Below, piece after piece: positions 8,444-18,302 of a stretch of DNA of 64,000 nucleotides. Made by a program: the position numbers and the translations under genes. The notes under the pieces are model-generated. The model was not told where the DNA came from, searched no databases, and saw only the letters and a program-made list of their open reading frames with translations. Where the stretch lies: positions 6,510,001-6,574,000 of the forward strand of contig NZ_JAPEMU010000001.1 of the NCBI RefSeq assembly GCF_026342405.1, written 5' to 3'. This DNA is from Kitasatospora sp. NBC_00240 (GTDB lineage: Bacteria; Actinomycetota; Actinomycetes; Streptomycetales; Streptomycetaceae). The number at the start of each line of letters is the position of its first letter. Position 1 is the first letter of the stretch.

Positions 8444-8479
8444 GACAACCATTCTCATCTTATGTGGAAATGATTGTCA
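8443..8479 (-). promoter_or_regulatory. tandem Zur boxes controlling znuACB-zur
   Basis: Two 15-mers close to the Zur consensus TGAAAATGATTTTCA lie 22 bp apart (about two helical turns). One at 8465-8479 reads TGGAAATGATTGTCA on the + strand. One at 8443-8457 reads TGAGAATGGTTGTCA on the - strand. The second abuts or overlaps the znuA start codon. Zinc-loaded Zur bound here would block transcription initiation of znuA. The divergent glyS start is about 200 bases away and is probably unaffected. Confidence 0.8.
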
Positions 8480-8677
8480 ACTCACCCGTTCGGGTCAATG
8501 GATCCGACCGTCCGGCGGACACCTGTTCGGGCGGCTCCGGCGCCGGGTCGTCACCGCGCCGGTGCCTCGCCGCCGATACCGATTTGAACCCGGTACCCGT
8601 ATGGCCGGTAACCTGAGGTATTCGGGTACGAGCAACCAGCCGTGCCCTGACCGTGCCGTCGTACTGAAGAGAGCACT

Positions 8678-10060
<1,383 letters not shown>

Positions 10061-10062
10061 CA

Positions 10063-10113
10063 ACACGCTTCGGCCCCCGTACGCCACTGCGGCGTACGGG
10101 GGCCGAAGCGTGT
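10063..10113. terminator. strong bidirectional terminator after glyS
   Basis: A perfect inverted repeat of 23 bp (10063-10085 with 10091-10113) with a 5-base loop starts three bases after the glyS stop. It also lies downstream of the convergent gene that ends at 10182. Confidence 0.9.
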
Positions 10114-10181
10114 CCCGGGCCCGGTGAGCGGTGAGCAGCCGGTGAGCGGTGAGCCTCGGGCATGCGGTCTGCGGGCGCAGG

Positions 10182-11564
10182 TCAGCGGCGGGAGCGGCGG
10201 GAGCGGGGCGCCGGCGGTTCGGTCGGCAGGCCGGCGGCGCGCAGGGCCGCCTCGGCCGCCCGTCGGCGGCCCGGGTCGCCCTCGGCGACGGCCGCCAGCA
10301 GGGTGCCGTACCGGGCGGGGTCGCCGGCCAGCGCCGTGCCGACCTGGGCCAGTTCGGCGGGCTGGCGCAAGGTCACCAGCTCCCGGAGCAGGGCGCCGGC
10401 CAGCGGCTCCGCCAGGGCGGCGGCGAGGACGGAGATCTCCGGGCCGGGTCGGGCGGCGGCCTGGCGGAGCAGGGTCCGGGTGTCGCCGGCGCGGCCGGCC
10501 GCGTCCAGCCGGCCGGCCAGTGCGGCCAGGTCGGCGGGCGGCGCGGAGCCCCACTCCCAGAGCAGGGTCTGCCCGTCGGCGCCCTGGCCGGAGCGCTCCA
10601 GCGCGGCCAGCAGCTCGGGCAGGACGGCGGCCGGGTAGCCCCACAGGGCGTGGAACAGTTCCGCCGCCTCGGTGACCAGGGTCGCCCGGCGCAGCTCGGC
10701 GAGGGTCTCGGCGGCGTGGCCGGGCGCCCCGTGCGCGACGGCCCGGGCGAGGTAGGCGGCGGCGCCGGCCGGGCCGCCGGAGCGGAGCAGCGCGGTGAGC
10801 CGGGCGACGTCGGCGGGGGCGAGGGTGACGGCGGCCTGGGCCACCAGGGCGGCCGATTCCTGGGCGGAGCCGCGCCGGTGCAGGCCGGCGATCCGCTCGG
10901 CGAGGCCGGCCAGTTCGGCGGGGGTGCGGGGCTGCGGGGCGGGTGCCGGGGCCGGCGGGGTGCTGACGGGGGCGGCGGGCCCGGCACCGTCCGTTCGGGG
11001 GCCGGCCGGCGGCGGGCCGCCTGCGGCGTCGGCGGCGTCGGGCCGGGCGGTCCGTGCGCCGCCGAAGCGGGCGCCCGTGGCGCGGGGTGCGGTGTCGGCC
11101 GGCGGGGTGTCGGCCGGGGGCGCCGGCGGAGGCGGTGCGGCGGGCTCCTCCTCGTACACGCCGCCGAAGCGCGCCCCGGTCGGGCGCTTGCGCCGGGGTG
11201 TGGGTGCGGGTGCCGGTGCGGGTGCGGCGGCCTGCGCCGGTGCGGGCGTCTCGTTCTGGCGCCGGAGCCGGTCCTCGACGGCGAGCAGGTGCTCGCTGAG
11301 CTCCAGGCAGCGGGCGCCGAGGCTCTCGCGCAGCTGCCGGGCGTGGTCGAGCTGGCGCAGCAGTTCGGGGTCGGGCTGCTGCTGCGGCTGGGCGTAGCCG
11401 TGGTCGCGGTCCGGCAGGCCGACGGCGCGGACGGCTTCGCCGAGCCGGCGTTCGCGCTGGGTGGCGTACTGACGGGCGCGCAGCAGTTCGTCGAGTTCGG
11501 CCCGCAGCGCCCGGGCGTCCTGCGCCACCGATGGGCGGGTCCTGCTCTCCTGGTCCACCGTCAT
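10182..11564 (-). CDS. uncharacterised coiled-coil and Pro/Ala-rich protein
   Basis: I do not recognise a named family for this 460-aa protein. Residues 15-105 are charged and predicted coiled coil. Residues 106-225 are low-complexity Pro/Ala with the heptapeptide TGARFGG occurring twice (129-135 and 163-169). Residues 230-445 are alanine/leucine-rich helices that look like an array of short alpha-helical repeats. The C-terminus is basic (RSRRSRR). There is no signal peptide or membrane segment. The layout (coiled coil, flexible linker with a repeated motif, helical repeats) suggests a scaffold or partner-binding protein, which is inference. Confidence 0.75.
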   Translation of the reverse strand: MTVDQESRTRPSVAQDARALRAELDELLRARQYATQRERRLGEAVRAVGLPDRDHGYAQPQQQPDPELLRQLDHARQLRESLGARCLELSEHLLAVEDRLRRQNETPAPAQAAAPAPAPAPTPRRKRPTGARFGGVYEEEPAAPPPPAPPADTPPADTAPRATGARFGGARTARPDAADAAGGPPPAGPRTDGAGPAAPVSTPPAPAPAPQPRTPAELAGLAERIAGLHRRGSAQESAALVAQAAVTLAPADVARLTALLRSGGPAGAAAYLARAVAHGAPGHAAETLAELRRATLVTEAAELFHALWGYPAAVLPELLAALERSGQGADGQTLLWEWGSAPPADLAALAGRLDAAGRAGDTRTLLRQAAARPGPEISVLAAALAEPLAGALLRELVTLRQPAELAQVGTALAGDPARYGTLLAAVAEGDPGRRRAAEAALRAAGLPTEPPAPRSRRSRR

Positions 11565-11637
11565 CGCCCGCCCGACCTCTCCATCGTGCCCCGACCCTGG
11601 TTGCGGGCCATCCTGGCGGGGCGATACGGCGGGCGTG

Positions 11638-12918
11638 TTACGGCAGTGAGTCCGCTTGTTTTCGGTCCGGCGAGGAAGGCCCGTCCGGTGTACGAACAGG
11701 GTCGGCGGGCGGGGGCGTCCGGGGCCGGGAGCCCGCGGCGGGTCCGTCCAGGAGACGGTCGGCCAGCGCGCCCGCCGCGACGGCGGTCAGCAGGAAGGCG
11801 GTGGCGGCGCGCAGCAGGCCGGCCTCGTAGTACGCGTCGGGCACCCAGCGGGCCGCGGGGTAGGCCGCGGCGAGGCCGGCCGCTCCGGCGAGGGCGAGCC
11901 GGCCGGCCGCGCCCGCCCGCAGGACGGGCAGCAGCGCGGGCGGCGCGGCCGCGAGCAGGACCAGCACCCCGCCGCCGACCGCCACCGCCGGGGTGCCGAA
12001 CGCCGTCCCGTACCGTACGGCCAGCGCGGGCACCAGGAAGAGCAGCAGGCTCCGGCGCAGCACCGTCGCGATCACCGGGACCGTGCGGCCGGCCGGCGGC
12101 CCGGCGGCGGGAAGGGCGGCCCGGGCCCGTTGTACGGCGGCGAGTACGGCCACCGCCCCGGCCGCGGTGGGGAGTTCGGCGCCGATCCGGCTCAGGTTGT
12201 AGAGCAGCACGGTGTCGTAGAGGGCGAGCACCAGGCGGCCGACCGCCCACAGGCCGACGGCGAACAGCAGCAGTCCGGCCGTGCCGGCCGGGGGCGTCCG
12301 GGCGTCGTCGCGGGCCGCCAGCCGGCGGATCAGCAGCGGCGTCAGTACGGCGGAGAGCACCCGCAGGAGGATGTCGTCGACGGTGTACGGGTTGTGCAGC
12401 TGCCACTCGACGGCGCAGAAGGCCACCGTGTACGAGGCGGCGGCGAGCGGGAGCAGCGGCGAGCGGGCCGCCCGCCGGTACAGCCCGGCGTCGAGTGTCC
12501 GGAGCACGGTGGCGAACGCCAGCAGGACGAAGGGGAGTTCGAGGAGGGCCGGGATCCGCAGCACCGACGGCGCGAGCAGCCGCGGCGCCGGCCAGTGGTC
12601 GGCGAGCCACCGTACCGGCGCGTTCCCGTCGGCGAGCGAGAACCATCCGGGGGGCAGGTGGCGGGCGATGAAGGAGGTGTCCCCGCCGTGCTCGCGCAGC
12701 ACGTACACGGTGACCAGCACCTGGTTCAGGACGAGCAGGGCGATCACCACGGCCAGGGCCGCGCCCGGGCCGGGGGCTCCGCGGCGCGGCGTGGCCGGCG
12801 GGCCGGGCGGGCCGCAGGGGCCCGCGTCGGCGCGCAGGACCTCGGGCGCGAGGAGCAGCCCGGCCAGGACCGAGGCCACCACGGTGGCGTCGATCAGCAG
12901 CGGGACGGCAGCGGTCAC
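11638..12918 (-). CDS. polytopic membrane protein of unknown function
   Basis: The product is 426 aa with about ten hydrophobic segments. The first starts at the N-terminus (VPLLIDATVVASVLAGLLL), followed by a cytoplasmic Gly/Pro-rich loop and several paired helices. I recognise no catalytic motif; the pattern of short loops and multiple arginines after helices is that of an inner-membrane protein. The GTG start at 12918 lies seven bases after the stop of the NADAR gene on the same strand, so they are probably cotranscribed, but there is no clear ribosome-binding site. A gap of about 70 bases separates it from the next gene. Confidence 0.7.
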   Translation of the reverse strand: MTAAVPLLIDATVVASVLAGLLLAPEVLRADAGPCGPPGPPATPRRGAPGPGAALAVVIALLVLNQVLVTVYVLREHGGDTSFIARHLPPGWFSLADGNAPVRWLADHWPAPRLLAPSVLRIPALLELPFVLLAFATVLRTLDAGLYRRAARSPLLPLAAASYTVAFCAVEWQLHNPYTVDDILLRVLSAVLTPLLIRRLAARDDARTPPAGTAGLLLFAVGLWAVGRLVLALYDTVLLYNLSRIGAELPTAAGAVAVLAAVQRARAALPAAGPPAGRTVPVIATVLRRSLLLFLVPALAVRYGTAFGTPAVAVGGGVLVLLAAAPPALLPVLRAGAAGRLALAGAAGLAAAYPAARWVPDAYYEAGLLRAATAFLLTAVAAGALADRLLDGPAAGSRPRTPPPADPVRTPDGPSSPDRKQADSLP

Positions 12919-12925
12919 CGGGCGC

Positions 12926-13504
12926 TCAGGAGGAGAGCCGCGCGCGGGCCGCCATCAGGGCGAAGCCGAGCAGGTTCAGCCCCCGCCAGCGGGCCGGCCT
13001 GGTCACGTCCTCGTGGTCGGCGGCCAGCCCGACGCCCCAGATCCGGTCCACCGGGCTGGCTTCCACCAGGACTCGCTGCGAGGTGCCCAGCAGGTACGAC
13101 AGCAGGGCCCCGTCCTGCCCGAACTTGGCGACGCTGCCCTCCACCACCAGGGCGAACCGCTCCGCCGTCCAGCGCTCCTCGTCGAAGCCCGCCACCTGTC
13201 GCCCGAGCGCCTTGGCCTCGGCGGGCGTGCGGGCCTCGAGGATGCGCGGCACGATCTGCTCGTCGCCGAACATCCGCGCCTTGCCCGCCATCATCCAGTG
13301 CTCGGCCGTCGGGTAGCTCACCCCGTCCACGACGAACGGCGACGGCCACCACTGGCTCAGCGCCCCCGGGCCGGTTCCCCCGCCGGGCTGCGGCCGGTGC
13401 CCCCAGAAGAGCAGGTACTTGGGTCGGACCCCGGCCGCCACCAGGTCGGTGAGCTCCTCGCGGCTGCGGGTTTCGGCGGGGGTGGTGGGGCGGTTGTTCG
13501 TCAT
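12926..13504 (-). CDS. NADAR domain protein
   Basis: The product is 192 aa. It has the NADAR family hallmarks LLFWGH near residue 32, LSQWWPSPF near 50, and PTAEHWMMAGKARMF near 65-80, followed by a C-terminal WRGLNLLGFALM motif. NADAR proteins (E. coli YbiA and relatives) are N-glycosidases acting on riboflavin-pathway intermediates or ADP-ribosylated substrates; some remove ADP-ribose from guanine in DNA. Which activity this one has cannot be read from sequence. The ATG at 13504 follows GAGGATG. The membrane-protein gene lies directly downstream. Confidence 0.85.
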   Translation of the reverse strand: MTNNRPTTPAETRSREELTDLVAAGVRPKYLLFWGHRPQPGGGTGPGALSQWWPSPFVVDGVSYPTAEHWMMAGKARMFGDEQIVPRILEARTPAEAKALGRQVAGFDEERWTAERFALVVEGSVAKFGQDGALLSYLLGTSQRVLVEASPVDRIWGVGLAADHEDVTRPARWRGLNLLGFALMAARARLSS

Positions 13505-13675
13505 GGGGGCATCCTCGCACCGCCGGCCGCGGCGGGGCGCGCGCTTTTCCGAGCGGCGCGGGCGGTCACCGCGCGCCGCGGTCCGGTCCGGGCGAGCCCC
13601 CCGCCAAGGGCGGATCGTGTCCGACCCACTACCCTGGGTGATGTCCCACTGCGGCGAGCACCTTGGAGTCGACCG

Positions 13676-15486
13676 GTGATCGTGACGGAATGGCAGGGCC
13701 ACCACGGACTCACGGCCGCGGAGCACCAGGCCGAGTTCGACCGGCTGACCGCGCGAGGCTTGCGGCCGCTCCGGGTCTGCGGCTACGAGCTGGCCGGCAT
13801 CCCGCGGTTCGCGAGCATCTGGGCCGTGCAGGGCGGCAGCGCCTGGCAGGCCCGCCACGGCATCCCGGCCGGCGACTACCAGGCCGCGGTCGAGGCGCTG
13901 GGCCGCGACGGGTACCGGCCGGTCGACCTGTCGGTGTTCGGGTCCGGGGGCGGCGCGCGGTTCAGCGCCGTCTGGGAGCGGGAGGAGGGCCTGGAGTGGA
14001 TCGCCCGCCACGACCTGACCCGGGCCGGCTACCAGGCCCTGTTCGACGACCTGTCGGCCCGGGGGTTCCGGCTGCGCTGCCTCGCCCCCTACCAGGACGG
14101 CGAGCGCTACGCCTGCGTCTGGGACCGCTACGCGGGCCCGGCCTGGGAGGCCCGGCACGGCCTGAGCGCCGAGGAGTACCAGCGGGTCTTCGACGCCCAG
14201 CAGGAGCGCGGCTTGCGGCTGGTGCGGGTGGTCGGCTACCCGGACGCCGGCCAGGACCGCTACGCGGGGATCTGGGAGCACTCGCCCGGCCACCCGGGGA
14301 AGGCCGAGCACGGCGTCCCGCACGACGACTACCAGGCGCACTTCGACGCCGGTGTGGCGGCCGGCCTGCGGCTGGTCGACCTGAGCGGCTACCGCAGCGG
14401 CATCACCGCGGGCTGCACCATGATCTGGGAGCGGACGCCGGAGGCCGACTTCGGCGCGGACCCCGCCGCGGCCCTGGTGGTGCCGTTCATGCAGAAGTGG
14501 GCGGTGCCCGGCCTCTCCTTCGCCCTCGGCCTGAACGGCTCGATCAGGGCGGCCCGCGCCTACGGGTACGCGAACCGGATCACCCGCGAGACGGCCACCC
14601 CGGACCATCGGTTCAGGGTCGCCAGCGTCAGTAAGCCGATCACCTCCACCGCCGTCCACCTGCTCGTGGAACAGGGCCGGCTGGCCCTGACCGATCCGGT
14701 GTTCGGGGCAGGAGCGCTGCTTGGCACCGGCTACGGAACCTTGCCCTACGGCCCCCGGCTGCTGGCGCTGCGGCTGCGTCATCTGCTGGAGCACTCGTCG
14801 GGCGGCTGGACCAACGACGACCACGACCCGATGTTCCAGCAGCCCGCACTCGACCAGGCGCGCTGATCTCCTGGACGCTCGACACCCGGCCGCTGGACGC
14901 CGATCCCGGCACCGCCTACGGCTACTCGAACTTCGGCTACTGCCTGCTCGGCCGGATCGTCGAGCGGGTCACCGGGATGCCGTACGGGCAGTTCGTCCAC
15001 CGCTTCGTGCTGGACCCCAGCGGCGCCCTGCGGGCCACCCCGGCCGGTGCCACCGCGCCCGACCGCCAGGACGGGGAGGCGGTGTACACCGGCCTGGACC
15101 TTGCCGCGCCGTACGGGATCCGGGTCGACCGGATGGACTCCCACGGGGGTTGGGTCGCGACACCGGCCGACCTGCTCCGCTTCCTGTTCTCGGTCGACGG
15201 CCTGTCGGCGCCGCCGGACCTGCTGCAGCCGGCCACCCGGACGGCGATGACCACCGCGTCCGCCGTCCGGCCGGCCTCACCCGGGACGCCGGGCTACGCC
15301 CGGGGCTGGTCGGTCGACAGCGCCGGGACGATCTGGCACGACGGCACGCTGCCGGGCACCCAGGCGATCCTGGTCCGACCCGCGGACGGCCGCGCCTGGA
15401 GCGCGGTCTGCAACGCGGGGCGGCCGGGCACCGCGCTGGCCGAGGACTTCGACGCCCTGATGTGGCAGGTGCAGCAGGTGGTGTGA
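13676..15486 (+). pseudogene. frameshifted repeat-domain serine hydrolase
   Basis: Frame one (13676-14866) encodes five tandem repeats of about 48 residues, with recurring patterns like WxARHGLxxxxYQxxFD and YACVWD, matching the 'bacterial tandem repeat domain 1' seen with beta-lactamase-type hydrolases. A class-C beta-lactamase-like serine hydrolase domain follows, with catalytic SVSK. The frame stops at 14864. The same domain continues in another frame (ALISWTLDTRP...), which carries YSN in GYSNFGY and the HDGTLPG motif, ending at 15486. Adding one G near 14858-14862 would restore one continuous 600-residue protein. It is therefore either a recent pseudogene or a sequencing error. Confidence 0.8.
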
Positions 15487-15491
15487 CCCGC

Positions 15492-15562
15492 TGGCGCGAC
15501 GTCCCGTGGAAGGCGTGACCGACCCCGAGGGCGACGAGTTCTGCGTCCTCGGCCCGGCCTGA
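15492..15562 (+). pseudogene. C-terminal remnant of a VOC/glyoxalase-like gene
   Basis: The bases just past the serine hydrolase encode WRDVPWKA in one frame and then VTDPEGDEFCVLGPA in another, ending in TGA at 15560. The DVPW...DPEGNEFCVL pattern is the usual C-terminus of glyoxalase-like VOC proteins. The two halves are in different frames and nothing upstream continues the domain, so this is a fragment. Confidence 0.55.
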
Positions 15563-15674
15563 CGCGCGGCTTCCCCGTCGGCTCCGCCGCGCCCGCGCCA
15601 CCGGGCGTGTCGATGACGGCGTCCCGGTCGGAGCCGTCCACCGCCAGGGCATCGCGTTCCGGGGACGCGACACC

Positions 15675-15705
15675 GCTCCCGCCCACCGTCACCGGGGGCG
15701 GGAGC
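15675..15705 (-). terminator. terminator downstream of the MFS gene
   Basis: A 10-bp perfect stem (15675-15684 with 15696-15705) with an 11-base loop begins 12 bases past the stop of the leftward MFS gene. Confidence 0.6.
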
Positions 15706-15717
15706 AAGCCCGTACGG

Positions 15718-17223
15718 TCAGCCGACCGCCTTCGGCAGCCGCAGGCTGAGGGCGAGGATGGTGAACGAGCCCAGCAGCTGGATGCCCAGGACGAGCGCCA
15801 GCGCGTGGCTCATGCCGAGCGAGGGCGAGAGCGCGAGGTAGAGGGTGCCGAGGGTGGCCACCCCGAGGGCCAGGCTGGACTGCTGACCGGTCGCCAGGAC
15901 GCCGCTGCCGACCCCCGCCCGGCTCGCCGGGACCTTGGAGAGGACGATCCGGAACAGCGGGGTCCCGATCAGGCCCTGCCCGATGCCCGCCAGGGCGACG
16001 CCCGGGGCCATCCGCAGCGGGGAGAAGTGCGCCCAGTCGACGAGGACGGTGGCGGCGAGGGTGGCCAGGCCGAGGGCCTGGACCACCGCGCCGGCGGCCA
16101 GTACCCGGCTGCCGAAGCGTCCGACCAGGCGCGGCCCGGACAGCGAGGCGACGAAGTACCCGACGGCCATCGGTACGAGGGCCCAGCCGGCCGCGATCGG
16201 GCCCAGCCGCAGGCCCTGCTGCAGGGCGACGGCGACGACGAACATGAAGCCGCCGAAGCCGGCGAAGTACGGCACCGCGATGCCGAGGCCCCGCCGCATC
16301 TCGGGGATCCGCAGCAGCGACGGCGGGACGAGCGGCATGCCGCCGGCCCGCTCCGAGCGGCGCTCGACCTGGACGAAGGCGGCGACCAGGAAGGGGAACA
16401 GGGCCAGCAGCAGCCAGGTCCAGAGCGGCCAGCCGACCGCCCGGCCCTCCATCAGCGGCACCAGCAGGGCCAGCAGCGAGGCCGTCAGCAGGGCGGTGCC
16501 GGGCACGTCCACCCGGGCGGCCTGCGGGGAGCGGCTCTCCGGGACGTACCGGAGCGCGAGCACCAGGGTGAGCAGCGCGAACGGGACGTTCAGCAGGAAG
16601 ACCGAGCGCCAGCCGGTGCCGAAGAGGTCGGCGGCGACCAGCATTCCGCCGAGCACCTGGCCGATCACCACGGAGAGGCCGCCGACCGCGCCGTACACGC
16701 TCAGCGCCCGGGCCCGGCGGGCGCCGCCGGTGGCCGAGGTGATGGTGGCGAGGACCTGGGGGAGCAGCAGCGCCGCCGAGGCGCCCTGGGCCGCGCGGGC
16801 GGCGACCAGGGTCCAGGCGCCGGGGGCCAGTCCGCAGGCGAGCGAGGTGAGGGCGAACGCGGCGGCGCCGACGACGAACAGCCGGCGGCGGCCGAAGATG
16901 TCGCCGAGCCGCCCGCCGAGGACGAGCAGGACGGCGAACGCGATGCCGTACCCGGCGGCGACCAGCTCCAGCACGGCGGGGCCGGCGGCGAGGTCGTGGT
17001 CGATGGTGGGCAGGGCGACGTTGACGATGAAGAAGTCGAGCATCGGCAGGAAGGCGCCCAGCAGGACGGTGACGAGTCCGGCGGTGCCGAGGGTGCCGGC
17101 GCCCGGGGTGGTGGCGGCGGCGGGTGCGGTGGTGCCGGTACCGGTCGTGGTGGGGCCGGTGCCGGCGGTTCGGCCTGGACGGTGGACGGCGGGGGTCTTC
17201 AGGGCTACGGGTGGCTGGGTCAC
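15718..17223 (-). CDS. MFS efflux transporter, DHA2 type (14 TM)
   Basis: The product is about 501 aa with 14 hydrophobic segments. Motif A is GGRLGDIFGRRRLF, in the loop after TM2, and motif C-like GAVGGLSVVIGQVLGG lies in TM5, typical of drug:H+ antiporters of the EmrB/QacA group. It probably exports a drug or metabolite; the substrate is unknown. The GTG at 17223 (VTQPPVAL) is the likely start because upstream residues do not look like transporter sequence, though the ribosome-binding site is weak. It is divergent from an XRE-family regulator, with repeated palindromes between them, which suggests repression by that regulator. Confidence 0.88.
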   Translation of the reverse strand: MTQPPVALKTPAVHRPGRTAGTGPTTTGTGTTAPAAATTPGAGTLGTAGLVTVLLGAFLPMLDFFIVNVALPTIDHDLAAGPAVLELVAAGYGIAFAVLLVLGGRLGDIFGRRRLFVVGAAAFALTSLACGLAPGAWTLVAARAAQGASAALLLPQVLATITSATGGARRARALSVYGAVGGLSVVIGQVLGGMLVAADLFGTGWRSVFLLNVPFALLTLVLALRYVPESRSPQAARVDVPGTALLTASLLALLVPLMEGRAVGWPLWTWLLLALFPFLVAAFVQVERRSERAGGMPLVPPSLLRIPEMRRGLGIAVPYFAGFGGFMFVVAVALQQGLRLGPIAAGWALVPMAVGYFVASLSGPRLVGRFGSRVLAAGAVVQALGLATLAATVLVDWAHFSPLRMAPGVALAGIGQGLIGTPLFRIVLSKVPASRAGVGSGVLATGQQSSLALGVATLGTLYLALSPSLGMSHALALVLGIQLLGSFTILALSLRLPKAVG

Positions 17224-17250
17224 GAGTACTACGATCGGCCGTGCCTCACC

Positions 17251-17292
17251 CTGGTACCAGAGTCTCGTTATCCAGGTATAACAAGTACCTGG
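17251..17292. promoter_or_regulatory. operator-like palindromes between MFS and XRE genes
   Basis: Three overlapping inverted repeats lie in the 101-base divergent gap. They are CTGGTACCAG (17251-17260), GTTAT-N6-ATAAC (17267-17282), and CCAGGTA-N7-TACCTGG (17272-17278 with 17286-17292). The shared half-site is CCAGGTA/TGGTACCA. This looks like a multi-dimer operator for the divergent regulator. Confidence 0.6.
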
Positions 17293-17324
17293 CAACCGGC
17301 TGCGGGGTGGAGCATGCTGGGTGC

Positions 17325-18281
17325 ATGAGCCTGCCCACCGCACCTGTCGGCGCCGCCCGCCCCGGACGTACCGCCCCCTTCGGACGTGTCGCCGGTACCG
17401 CGGCCGCCGCCCGCGCCGCCGCGCCCGCTCACGCCGCCGCCCGTGCCCAGGCCGCCGCGCCCGCCGACCTGCGCCGGGCCGATCTGGCGGCCTTCCTGCG
17501 CAGCCGCCGGGAGCGGATCGCGCCGGACCAGGTCGGCCTGCCCGTGACCGGCCGTCGTCGTACCCCGGGCCTGCGCCGCGAGGAGGTCGCGCAGCTCGCC
17601 GCCGTCGGGGTCACCTGGTACACCTGGCTGGAGCAGGGCCGGGACATCCAGGTGTCCGCGCAGGTCCTGGACGCGGTCGCCCGGGCGCTGCTGCTGGACC
17701 GCAGCGAGCGAGCCCACCTGTTCGCCCTCGCCGCCGCGGACGACCCGTCACCGGTGCAGGAGTGCGCCACCGTGACCCCGGCCGTCCGGCTGATGCTGGA
17801 CCAGTTCGGGCCGATGCCCGCGGCCGTGGTGAACAGCCGGTACGACGTCCTCGCGTACAACCACGCGTACACCCGGATCGTCGGGGACCTGGAGGCGATG
17901 CCGTTCGAGGACCGCAACCTGATCTGGATGGCCTTCACCGACTCGCGGTTCCGTGACGTGCTGGTGGACATCGAGGTGGAGCGCGAGGGCATGGTGGCGC
18001 GGTTCCGTTCGGCGATGGCCGACCACGGCGCCGAGCCCGCCTGGAAGACCCTGCTGGCCAGGCTCCGGCAGGCCTCCCCGGACTTCGAGGCCGCCTGGGA
18101 ACGCCACGAGGTGCAGCGGCCCGGCAACGGCGTCAAGCGCTTCCTGGTCCCCGGGGCGGGGCTGCTCAGCTTCGACTACACCGGCCTCTGGCTCGGGCCC
18201 CGGGCCGGCTCCCGGATGGTGGTGTACACCCCGCGCTGCGAGGAGACCCGGGAGCGGCTGGCGGCGCTGGCCGCGATGTAG
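17325..18281 (+). CDS. XRE-family regulator with MmyB-like ligand-binding domain
   Basis: The product is 318 aa. An alanine-rich N-terminal tail (about 48 residues) precedes a helix-turn-helix with the family motif RRTPGLRREEVAQLAAV and WYTWLEQGR. It is followed by an MmyB-like PAS-type domain (AVVNSRYDVLAYN) known in this family to bind fatty-acid-like or small hydrophobic ligands. Members usually repress a divergent gene and release on ligand binding. The neighbouring MFS pump and the palindromes in the shared promoter fit that role. Confidence 0.88.
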   Translation: MSLPTAPVGAARPGRTAPFGRVAGTAAAARAAAPAHAAARAQAAAPADLRRADLAAFLRSRRERIAPDQVGLPVTGRRRTPGLRREEVAQLAAVGVTWYTWLEQGRDIQVSAQVLDAVARALLLDRSERAHLFALAAADDPSPVQECATVTPAVRLMLDQFGPMPAAVVNSRYDVLAYNHAYTRIVGDLEAMPFEDRNLIWMAFTDSRFRDVLVDIEVEREGMVARFRSAMADHGAEPAWKTLLARLRQASPDFEAAWERHEVQRPGNGVKRFLVPGAGLLSFDYTGLWLGPRAGSRMVVYTPRCEETRERLAALAAM

Positions 18282-18302
18282 CCGGCGACGGACGGGACGC
18301 CG

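Noticed and set aside
8578..8600. Sequence resembling the T-arm of a tRNA on the - strand
   Set aside because: No matching D arm, anticodon stem or acceptor stem can be found within the required distance.
15563..15717. Coding-looking - strand segment (VTVGGSGVASPERD...) between the VOC fragment and the MFS gene
   Set aside because: No start with a ribosome-binding site and no recognised domain; the bias may come from the terminator palindrome in the same bases.
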